Part shown: in pieces, positions 1 through 5,986 of the stretch | How the letters are laid out: every line of letters starts with the position of its first letter | Position numbering within the stretch: the stretch's first letter is position 1 | Assembly: GCA_965370365.1 (NCBI GenBank) | Contig: CBDUSP010000069.1 | Coordinates: 1-6,406 of the forward strand | DNA: 6,406 nt | Origin: DAIDHZ01 sp965370365 | GTDB lineage: Bacteria; Chlamydiota; Chlamydiia; Chlamydiales; SM23-39 | Reading direction: 5' to 3' | Notes under the pieces: model-generated | What the model was told of the DNA's origin: nothing | The model's database searches: none | The model's input: the letters and a program-made list of their open reading frames with translations, nothing else | Position numbers and translations under genes: made by a program

Positions 1-1818
1 AGTTACAATCTCATAGAGAGAAAACCTGATATGCCCACCATCCAATACAGGGATGGGGATAAGGTTCACAATCCCAAGATTCAAGCTAATCACAGCAAGC
101 CAAAAAAGCGCCTCTTGAACACCGATCATCCAGCTTTGGTGCACTGCATGCACAATACCAACAGGACCACTCACATGCTTTGCATTTAAAGATCCAGAAA
201 CAAGCCCAGAGAGCGTTCTCCACGTATCTTCAGCAACGGTGGCAAATTGCTGCCAAGGAGAGGGGTTATAGCGAACTTCTCGATCTCTTAGTGATGGGAT
301 CCCAAGAACAAGTCGGTTTTGTTCCTTCTCAAGAGCATCAAAGCGTTCCTTTCTTGCTTGAGGATCTTGGATCTTTTCAACTTGTTTCTTTGATTTTTCA
401 AATTCTTTAGCAAGTTGCGACTTTTGTGCAGACGAAAGAGGTAAATCCATAAGCGACTGGGGAACCATACGATTTAAGAGGAATAAATTCCCCGCATGGT
501 CAACTGGATGCTCTTCCCCAATAGACGCGATAATCTGAGAGAGATCTTTTTTGTTAAAGCGATCGAACTCATCATCTGCATTTTGCCAGGAAACAGTTTT
601 TGCAACGGATGGATCGCGGTCCACAATCGCAAGGACTCTTCGTGTTTGTAACAGCTCCAGTGCTTCATAGGCCGTCTTGATGTGAATTCCATCAACGGCA
701 AGAATCTGATCCCCTTCTTGCAGAGGGGTAAATAAACCACATCTTTCGCAAGCTTCAAAAGCCTTTGTTTGATCCTCTTCATCGACAAAGGGAAAACGCG
801 CCTCAACTTGCCCGATAGGGGAAAGATTATAGGGAATAAAATAAAGATCCTGAAACTTGGATTTTAGACCCGCTTCATACTGCCAGTCCCCAACCTCTGC
901 TTTTTCAATTGCACTTAATTTCAAGTCATCGAAAGGGACGCGAGGAACCTTTGTTTGAATGATCTCATCCCCACGCTGAATCGTTAAAAAAGCACTCGAC
1001 TCATTGATCAAGGCACTGAGTTGCTTCATGGAGAAGATGAGTTCCCCGTCAGCCCAAATCAAACGATCTTTTGGTTGAATGCCTGCAATGCCTGCTACAT
1101 GAGCGCCTTCTTTGTGATCATAGATTAGATATTGCGCAGGAGAAAAAGCATCAATGCCAATGGTGCTCATTTTTTCCTTAATACCGGTAGGACTTAAGTC
1201 GTCATATGTCTCAAGAGTGTAGTCAAACGGCTTTTTTTCCCCTGTTCCATAATCAACTTTTTGCCCTTCAATGCGTAAATGTCCATCGTTTGTCACAGCG
1301 GCGACAAAGAGATCCTTCCTCCCCGTAAATTCTCGTCCATCGTACTTTTGAATGACATCTCCAGAACGAACCCCTTTTTCATAGAGAGCTGACTTTGGAT
1401 CAACCCAGCCAATGCGGTGGGTGAACTCTGAGAAAGATTTATTCCGGCCCCCAAAAAACCAAAGACCCGTGAAGACAAGGAGTGCAAAAACAATATTTAC
1501 AACAGGACCTGCGAGAGCGACCTGGATCCTTTGCCAGGGAGTTTTCCCATAAAATCCATCAGGAATATCGGAAGGTTCAACCCCCTTTTCCTTGTGCATC
1601 CCTGCGATTTTTACATAGCCACCGAAAGGAAGCATGCCAATGTGCCACTTGACTCCCTTATGTTCCCAGGTATAGATGGGCTTGCCAAAACCAATTGCAA
1701 AGGCCTCGACGCGCATCCCATTTTTCCGAGCCATAAAATAATGGCCGAGCTCATGGATAAAAACGAGGAATCCGAGTCCCAAGATGGCAAGAATGGCGTA
1801 TAAAATGCTCTCAATCAT
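1..1818 (-). CDS. rseP: RseP/site-2-type intramembrane zinc metalloprotease (3' end cut by window)
   Basis: I translated this by hand from ATG at 1818-1816; all 606 codons to the window edge are open. Seen: an N-terminal membrane helix carrying HELGH (H22, E23, H26), the zinc-binding HExxH motif of M50 proteases; a conserved GMLPFGGYVK stretch at about 61-70; a second hydrophobic segment at about 100-122; a long soluble region at about 130-520 with PDZ-like segments; then SGPVGI at 550-555, a hydrophobic helix at about 565-585 and NLIPIPVLDGGH at 585-596, whose D593 is the third zinc ligand. Family knowledge: these enzymes cut transmembrane substrates within the inner membrane, for example anti-sigma factors. 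The soluble region is much larger than in the roughly 450-residue E. coli RseP, in line with the roughly 620-residue chlamydial homologue as I remember it. Only the C-terminal tail and probably the last helix are missing. No strong Shine-Dalgarno precedes the start. It lies 58 bp after ytgD with no visible terminator, so read-through is possible. Confidence 0.95.
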   Translation of the reverse strand, partial: MIESILYAILAILGLGFLVFIHELGHYFMARKNGMRVEAFAIGFGKPIYTWEHKGVKWHIGMLPFGGYVKIAGMHKEKGVEPSDIPDGFYGKTPWQRIQVALAGPVVNIVFALLVFTGLWFFGGRNKSFSEFTHRIGWVDPKSALYEKGVRSGDVIQKYDGREFTGRKDLFVAAVTNDGHLRIEGQKVDYGTGEKKPFDYTLETYDDLSPTGIKEKMSTIGIDAFSPAQYLIYDHKEGAHVAGIAGIQPKDRLIWADGELIFSMKQLSALINESSAFLTIQRGDEIIQTKVPRVPFDDLKLSAIEKAEVGDWQYEAGLKSKFQDLYFIPYNLSPIGQVEARFPFVDEEDQTKAFEACERCGLFTPLQEGDQILAVDGIHIKTAYEALELLQTRRVLAIVDRDPSVAKTVSWQNADDEFDRFNKKDLSQIIASIGEEHPVDHAGNLFLLNRMVPQSLMDLPLSSAQKSQLAKEFEKSKKQVEKIQDPQARKERFDALEKEQNRLVLGIPSLRDREVRYNPSPWQQFATVAEDTWRTLSGLVSGSLNAKHVSGPVGIVHAVHQSWMIGVQEALFWLAVISLNLGIVNLIPIPVLDGGHIRFSLYEIVT

Positions 1819-1876
1819 AGATACTTGACTTATTTTTTGGTGAGAATAGCATATTTCAAATCTCAAGGGAAGAGAA
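1819..1876. other. 58-bp gap between ytgD and the protease gene
   Basis: Read on the minus strand, this gap has no GC-rich hairpin followed by a T run, so I see no rho-independent terminator for the ytg operon here. A weak 5-bp inverted pair (TGAGA ... TCTCA, about 15-nt loop) is present but too small to call. No convincing -35/-10 pair with 16-18-bp spacing was found. The protease may be read from the operon or have an unrecognised promoter. Confidence 0.4.
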
Positions 1877-2815
1877 TTAGGGTAAGCGACTTAATTTAAG
1901 TGACTTGTTCGCAATCAGACCGCGAAGTCCCAAGCCCAAAAAGTAAAAAATCCCAATGAAACATACAACAATTCCGCCAGTTGACAGGGCAATATCGTAA
2001 ACACTCAAGATGTGACGCGCAAGCGCAACTCCAAAAACGGAAGCGCCGATACCGACCAAAGCGCTGTAGAACAAAAGGGGTTTTAGGCGATGACAAAAAA
2101 GCCTTGCTGTCAAATAAGGGCCAACGAGAAAGCCCAAGACAAGCAAAACACCGACGGCTCGAAAAGCACCGATACAGGTCGTTGCCACAAGAAAAAGGAG
2201 GACAAATCGAAAGACTCCCGCTGGTAGGCCGAGAACTTTTGCAAAATTCGAATCAAAACTAGCTAGCAAAAATTGTCTATAAAAAAGAAGAATAACCGCC
2301 CCATTGATAAGGGCTAGAGAACCCACTCGCCGAAGATCTTTCACTGAAAGAGCATCTGCATTTCCCATAACTGACTCGATCCCTAAGTGCACATCGCGAG
2401 CAAACAGCGTGACAAAGACAATCCCCAAAGCAAAAAGGAAGGAAAAGACAAGCCCGACACTTGCATCTTCAGAAAGAGAAAACCATTTGATCAGTCCTTC
2501 TGTTAAAACAACGGTTAAAATAGAGGAAATTAAAGCCCCCAAAAGAAGATGGGAAAAATCAAAGAGAATGGCTCCTTTTAGGAGGAGAAAAGCGCTCACA
2601 ATCCCTAAAAGAATTGTGTGAGAAAGGGAATTTGCAAACATCGCCATTTTCTTGAGTACTAAAAAAGGGCCGACAAGGGCGCAGCAAATGGCAATACAGC
2701 ATAAAACCCCAATTTGCACCTCATCTGCAGCCAAAGTTCCAAAGTCCAAAGTAAAGAGACGCGTAAAAAGGACTTTGAAAAAAGTAAAAAAGTCTGTTCC
2801 CCAATATGGACTCAT
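1877..2815 (-). CDS. ytgD: ABC-3 family metal permease YtgD (TroD-like)
   Basis: This 312-residue membrane protein is the second channel subunit of the YtgABCD metal importer in the inner membrane. About eight hydrophobic segments are visible, roughly at 35-55, 62-80, 86-108, 118-140, 163-184, 201-236, 246-266 and 275-298. Family hallmarks of ABC-3 permeases seen here are LKKMAMFANSLSHT (55-68), which parallels LKKKVLLSESLSHA in the upstream permease, and SFDSNFAKVLGL (186-197), the cytoplasmic segment likely to contact the ATPase. The length is normal for a stand-alone permease; unlike YtgC it has no C-terminal regulatory domain, only a short basic tail. Its ATG overlaps the ytgC stop as ATGA, and GAGAGG lies 8 nt upstream, so it is probably translated both by coupling and from its own ribosome binding site. 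It is the last gene of the operon. Assignment to this family is firm; the metal carried is inferred from homology. Confidence 0.95.
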   Translation of the reverse strand: MSPYWGTDFFTFFKVLFTRLFTLDFGTLAADEVQIGVLCCIAICCALVGPFLVLKKMAMFANSLSHTILLGIVSAFLLLKGAILFDFSHLLLGALISSILTVVLTEGLIKWFSLSEDASVGLVFSFLFALGIVFVTLFARDVHLGIESVMGNADALSVKDLRRVGSLALINGAVILLFYRQFLLASFDSNFAKVLGLPAGVFRFVLLFLVATTCIGAFRAVGVLLVLGFLVGPYLTARLFCHRLKPLLFYSALVGIGASVFGVALARHILSVYDIALSTGGIVVCFIGIFYFLGLGLRGLIANKSLKLSRLP

Positions 2816-4101
2816 ATGCGAGACCTCTCAGGGATAGGTTGCTTATGTGGATCTATCTGTGGATTTGCAAGCAACTTAGTAAGTCTTTCTTCAATATCGG
2901 GAGTTAAAATGTGCTCCATTTCTTCAGCTGTCTTATGAACTTTTTCAGAGCAAAGTTTTAGCGTATCTGCAAGGTAGAGCTCCCAAAGTCTATGCAAGCG
3001 AACAACGAGTGCCGCTTTCCTTGTTCCATCTTTTGTGAGGCAATACTTTGAAGACACTCTCTCAGCCCAACCATGTCTTTCAAGGCGTTTAAGGACAAGA
3101 TGCAACGAGAAAAAAGAAATCCCAAACCTCTCATGAAGAGATCGTTTTGATAACGGTCCTTTTTTCCAAATTCCCTTTAAAATATTTTCCTCTAAACATT
3201 TAAGGCGAAAGGACCGGATTCTGAGTTTACGAAACACCAACCCTCTTTTGGGAGCAAAAAGAAGAGAGAGAAAAGCAAATGTGCCGCCGACTAAAACAAT
3301 CATGGGGCCAGTCGGTGGTGCCGGAGTTCCAAGCACAGACAAGACATTTCCTAAAAAGCCGCTTAAAGCACCAAAGACAGCTGCCAGAAGAAGCATTTTA
3401 TGCAAATGATCTGTGAATTGTCTTGCGGCAACCGCTGGCGCAATAATCATTCCCGACATCAAAACAAGTCCCACGCTTCGAATGCCTAAAATCAAGGACA
3501 AAAGGAGCAGCCAAAAAAGGACTCTCTCAAGGGGCTTTACACGCAGGCCAATTGTTTTTGAAAAATCGCGATCAAAGCTCATTGCCCTGATTGGATGAAA
3601 TGCGAGATAAAAAACTAAACTCACAACCGTTGCGAGTGTCCCATATAAAAAGATGTGAATATCTGTCATGGTGGCTGCTTGTCCAAAAAGGAGCATCTGC
3701 ACCTGGCCTGTCCAGGAAGGAAGAAGCCTTTGCATAAAGCTTATTCCAACAACCCCAAGACCAAAGAAAAGAGAAAGAACAAAACAAAGAGCCGCATCTG
3801 GGCTTATTTTCTGCTTATCTTGCAAAAAGTTGATCATCTTAAGTGCGCAAAAAGAGGAGCAAAAAGCTCCAATAAGAACGGCTAAGAAAGACCATCCTTC
3901 ATAGGATGGAAAAAAAGAACCAAGAACAGACACTCCAATAACAACGCCAGGATACGTTGCGTGCGATAAAGACTCCGATAAAAGCACCTTCTTTTTTAAA
4001 AAAAGGATCACCCCAATTAAGGACGAGGCAACGCACATAAGAAGCGTTCCCCATGAGGGCGCGCGCAAAACAGGATCTGTAAAGAACTCAATTAAGCTCA
4101 T
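2812..4101 (-). CDS. ytgC: YtgC-YtgR fusion: ABC-3 metal permease with C-terminal DtxR-type repressor
   Basis: The 429-residue product has two parts. Residues 1 to about 285 are an ABC-3 permease with several membrane helices and the family segments LKKKVLLSESLSHA (35-48) and SFDRDFSKTIGL (175-186). After a basic linker at about 285-300, residues 300-365 form a winged helix-turn-helix (helices near 316-341, wing ending in LTKDG at 355-359). Residues 366-429 match the dimerisation and metal-binding domain of DtxR/MntR regulators: H370 and E374 in RLHRLWE, H389, E393, E396 and H397 in VHKTAEEMEH, and a closing NPQIDPHKQPIP. In C. trachomatis the same fusion (YtgCR) is cleaved to free YtgR, an iron-responsive repressor of its own operon; I infer the same here. 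Both ends overlap neighbours as ATGA, with ytgB before it and ytgD after it. The residue at the DtxR Met10 position appears to be N306, so the second metal site may differ. Confidence 0.95.
   Translation of the reverse strand: MSLIEFFTDPVLRAPSWGTLLMCVASSLIGVILFLKKKVLLSESLSHATYPGVVIGVSVLGSFFPSYEGWSFLAVLIGAFCSSFCALKMINFLQDKQKISPDAALCFVLSLFFGLGVVGISFMQRLLPSWTGQVQMLLFGQAATMTDIHIFLYGTLATVVSLVFYLAFHPIRAMSFDRDFSKTIGLRVKPLERVLFWLLLLSLILGIRSVGLVLMSGMIIAPAVAARQFTDHLHKMLLLAAVFGALSGFLGNVLSVLGTPAPPTGPMIVLVGGTFAFLSLLFAPKRGLVFRKLRIRSFRLKCLEENILKGIWKKGPLSKRSLHERFGISFFSLHLVLKRLERHGWAERVSSKYCLTKDGTRKAALVVRLHRLWELYLADTLKLCSEKVHKTAEEMEHILTPDIEERLTKLLANPQIDPHKQPIPERSRI
2824..2829 (-). promoter_or_regulatory. Shine-Dalgarno of ytgD inside the end of ytgC
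   Basis: On the minus strand GAGAGG lies 8 nt before the ytgD ATG, within the last codons of ytgC. It is the best ribosome binding site in the operon and fixes the start at 2815. Confidence 0.7.
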
Positions 4102-4859
4102 AGCATTCCGCTTAAACTCTTTGCAGAAAGGGTTGCAGCTTCGTCAAAAAGCGCGTGACTCTTGCCAAAGCAAAGGCCTAAATTTTCCTTTGTGAAAACT
4201 TGGCTTTTCGGTCCTGATGCAACAAGGCGCGTATTTAAAAGAAGAACATGATCAAAGTACTCTTCTACCGTTGTTAGATCATGATGGACAACAAGAACGG
4301 TCTTCCCTTTTTCTTTTTGTTTTTTCAAAAGATCGATCATCGCTTTTTCAGATGCCAAATCAACTGCAGCAAAGGGCTCATCAAGCAAGAAAAGTTCAGC
4401 ATTTTGAACAAGCGCCCGAGCAAGGAATAAACGCTGCTGTTGCCCGCCTGATAGCTGCCCAATTTGGCGGTCTTTAAAGTCCAGCATCCCAACTAATTCT
4501 AAAGCTTCAATTGCAGCTTCTTTATCTGCTTTGCGCGGTCTACCAAATAAACCAAGACGTCCATAGCGCCCCATTAAGACAACTTCAAAAGCAGTAATTG
4601 GAAAGTCCCAATCGACACATCCTCTTTGAGGAACGTAAGCAATTTTATTCTGCACTTTTGTAAACGAAGAGCTTCCCAATAGATCGATTTTTCCCGAAAG
4701 AGGGCGAATCAATTGGAGCATTGCCTTTAAAAGGGTGCTCTTGCCAGCCCCATTTGGGCCAATGACTCCAACAAGAGCACCTTTTGGAATCTGAAAAGAA
4801 ACATCCCAAAGAACGGATGTTTTTCCATAGTTTACATTAAGCCCTTCCACTTCAATCAT
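4098..4859 (-). CDS. ytgB: Metal ABC transporter ATPase YtgB (TroB-like)
   Basis: This 253-residue cytoplasmic ATPase powers the YtgCD channel. Every motif of an active ABC nucleotide-binding domain is present: Walker A GPNGAGKST at 34-42, Q-loop Q78 in VPQR, signature LSGGQ at 136-140, Walker B LFLLDEP at 156-162 (D160, catalytic E161), D-loop near A165-D167 and the switch histidine H193 in VHHDL. The VPQRGCVDWDFPIT segment after the Q-loop is typical of ATPases serving manganese, zinc and iron ABC-3 importers. Length is normal for the family, with a short C-terminal extension after about residue 225. The start ATG overlaps the ytgA stop as ATGA; a GAGG lies 11 nt upstream. The stop overlaps the ytgC start in the same way. 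ABC-3 membership follows from both the sequence and the adjoining permeases. Confidence 0.96.
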   Translation of the reverse strand: MIEVEGLNVNYGKTSVLWDVSFQIPKGALVGVIGPNGAGKSTLLKAMLQLIRPLSGKIDLLGSSSFTKVQNKIAYVPQRGCVDWDFPITAFEVVLMGRYGRLGLFGRPRKADKEAAIEALELVGMLDFKDRQIGQLSGGQQQRLFLARALVQNAELFLLDEPFAAVDLASEKAMIDLLKKQKEKGKTVLVVHHDLTTVEEYFDHVLLLNTRLVASGPKSQVFTKENLGLCFGKSHALFDEAATLSAKSLSGML

Positions 4860-5818
4860 GGCGCTAAATACCTCGCTAAAATATCTGCATTTTTTTCCAT
4901 CATATCAAAATAAGAAAGCCCACTCATCGAATCTCCATAGAGAGTCTCCTGACAAACACGGACATCGAGCCCAAGCTCTTTTCCAGCCGACGCAATTTTT
5001 TTGATCGAATCCCGACTTACATTTGACTCAGGAAATAAAACAGTTGTTCGATACTCTCTTACAAAGACGATCATTTTCTGAATGTCTACAGGGCTTAGCT
5101 GTCCATCAGGAGCAAGTCCTTCAGGAGCTGCGAAACGCTCATTCCAATTTGTTTCTCCATCAACAGCGAGATATGCGCGTGCGAAATAGCGAAATGCATC
5201 GTGACTTGTCAGGAGGTATCTTTTATTTGACGGGATTTGACTCAATTTAGTTTTTATATCCAAGTGAGCTCTTTCCATATTCAAGACAAGATTTGCCGCC
5301 TGCTCCCTATAGTAGGAACTCCCTTCAGGATCCATGATCGATAGCTTTTCTAAAATCGGGGGGACTGCAAGAGCCCACGTAGAAACATCCATCCAAAGGT
5401 GAGGATCAACAACAGACTCCCTTTGTAAAATCTTTTCTGGATGCCGTAAAGCAATCGCATCACCAACAGCTATTGCTTTTGGACTTGATCGGAGAAGCTC
5501 CGATAGACTCACCCCATGCTCGAGGTTAAGCCCGTTATAGAAGATGGCGTCAGCGGTTGTAATCTTTTCTCCATCCCCCTTAACCAGCTCATAACTATGA
5601 GGATCTAAATCCCCCTGGATGAGAACCCACGTTTTTACACGATCTCCCCCAATTGCAGAGACTAAGTCTCCGATTTGGGCAGTTGTGCAAAGAATTCTTA
5701 CTTCCCTAGAATCCTGCATCCAATTTTTGAGAGCAAGCCCCCGATGCCTGCCCCCGGAACATCCAACGAGCAAAAAAAGCAAGAAAACTATTGAAAAAAA
5801 CTTTTTGAACCAAGCCAT
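4856..5818 (-). CDS. ytgA: Metal-binding lipoprotein YtgA (cluster A-I solute-binding protein)
   Basis: This 320-residue protein is the periplasmic metal receptor of the importer. The N-terminus MAWFKK followed by a hydrophobic stretch and LVGC (C20) is a lipoprotein signal peptide with a lipobox, so the mature protein is likely anchored by lipid at C20. The ligands of ZnuA/TroA/PsaA-type proteins can be placed: H74 in DPHSYE, H140 in DPHLWMD, H206 in TSHDAFRYF and D296 in LYGDSMS. The three-His-plus-Asp set fits iron, manganese or zinc, so the metal cannot be read directly; chlamydial YtgA is linked to iron in the literature. No long His-rich loop of the ZnuA kind is visible. An in-frame TAG lies five codons before the ATG, so no earlier start exists, and the next Met (M34) would remove the signal peptide. 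No clear Shine-Dalgarno precedes it. It is the first gene of the operon. Confidence 0.95.
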   Translation of the reverse strand: MAWFKKFFSIVFLLFLLVGCSGGRHRGLALKNWMQDSREVRILCTTAQIGDLVSAIGGDRVKTWVLIQGDLDPHSYELVKGDGEKITTADAIFYNGLNLEHGVSLSELLRSSPKAIAVGDAIALRHPEKILQRESVVDPHLWMDVSTWALAVPPILEKLSIMDPEGSSYYREQAANLVLNMERAHLDIKTKLSQIPSNKRYLLTSHDAFRYFARAYLAVDGETNWNERFAAPEGLAPDGQLSPVDIQKMIVFVREYRTTVLFPESNVSRDSIKKIASAGKELGLDVRVCQETLYGDSMSGLSYFDMMEKNADILARYLAP

Positions 5819-5821
5819 ATC

Positions 5822-5859
5822 AGTAACATTCTAGAAGAAAGATCGATTAGAGAGTAACA
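5822..5859. repeat. Pair of 7-bp direct repeats AGTAACA upstream of ytgA
   Basis: AGTAACA occurs at 5822-5828 and again at 5853-5859, 31 bp apart, which is close to three turns of the helix. Both copies fall in the predicted ytgA leader. Helical phasing would suit a protein bound on one face, but two heptamers could also be coincidence. Confidence 0.25.
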
Positions 5860-5887
5860 AAAATATGAAAAAAGAAAAACAGAGTTC

Positions 5888-5916
5888 TTGCAAAAAATAC
5901 TCCAACCTTTTACAAT
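5888..5916 (+). promoter_or_regulatory. Candidate sigma70-like promoter for the basic-protein gene
   Basis: TTGCAA at 5888-5893 and TACAAT at 5911-5916 are separated by exactly 17 bp, matching the consensus at 4/6 and 5/6 positions. Transcription would begin near 5923, giving a leader of about 64 nt. This is pattern matching in AT-rich DNA and has no experimental support here. Confidence 0.55.
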
Positions 5917-5922
5917 CCTCAA
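5894..5922 (-). promoter_or_regulatory. Candidate sigma70-like promoter for the ytg operon
   Basis: On the minus strand TTGAGG (5922-5917) and TATTTT (5899-5894) are separated by 17 bp, each matching consensus at 4/6. Transcription would begin near 5887, giving a leader of about 68 nt before ytgA. It is weaker than the opposing candidate and covers nearly the same bases. Confidence 0.4.
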
Positions 5923-5936
5923 TTAAATCTATTAAT
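5922..5936. repeat. AT-rich inverted repeat, possible operator
   Basis: ATTAA and TTAAT arms of 5 bp flank a 5-bp centre (ATCTA). It touches the outer edge of the putative ytg -35 box and covers the predicted start point of the divergent transcript, a sensible place for a repressor. The arms are short and AT-only, so chance is a real possibility. Confidence 0.25.
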
Positions 5937-5972
5937 CAGGGTTTGAACAGCAAATCCCCCATAGAGAATTTT

Positions 5973-5979
5973 AGGATGG
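5973..5979 (+). promoter_or_regulatory. Shine-Dalgarno of the basic-protein gene
   Basis: AGGATGG ends 7 nt before the ATG at 5987 (10 nt counted from AGGA). It supports that start over the later in-frame ATG at codon 35. Confidence 0.55.
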
Positions 5980-5986
5980 TAATTAC

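Larger units (their letters stand above)
5819..5986. promoter_or_regulatory. Divergent control region between ytgA and the basic-protein gene
   Basis: This 168-bp AT-rich stretch separates the minus-strand ytg operon from the plus-strand gene at 5987. No protein gene or structured RNA is evident. It holds candidate promoters for both sides, an AT-rich inverted repeat at 5922-5936 and a 7-bp direct repeat near ytgA. In Chlamydia, YtgR binds upstream of ytgA, so an operator is expected here; I see no close match to a classical DtxR or MntR box. Confidence 0.7.

Noticed and set aside
474..806. 110-residue minus-strand ORF
   Set aside because: It lies wholly inside the protease gene in another frame and shows no recognisable domain or start signal.
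1..1818. Possible pseudogene or non-coding region, because only short ATG-to-stop ORFs are complete here
   Set aside because: The minus-strand frame from 1818 is open for all 606 codons and carries the intact HExxH and LDGGH motifs. It merely lacks a stop inside the window. The short ORFs are shadows in other frames.
1840..1865. Terminator between ytgD and the protease
   Set aside because: The only inverted pair has 5-bp arms with a loop of about 15 nt and no following T run.
1981..2837. Several plus-strand ORFs rich in Lys and Arg opposite ytgD
   Set aside because: They are antisense to a well-supported membrane gene. Their basic composition is what antisense translation of hydrophobic codons gives.
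5888..5893. TTGCAA used as a -35 box by both strands, since it is palindromic
   Set aside because: On the minus strand the only TATTTT-like -10 downstream of it is 22 bp away, too far. The TTGAGG/TATTTT pair with 17-bp spacing is better.
5819..5986. Classical DtxR or MntR operator
   Set aside because: No long interrupted palindrome resembling the known boxes was found; only short AT-rich arms are present. It is listed as a weak inverted repeat instead.
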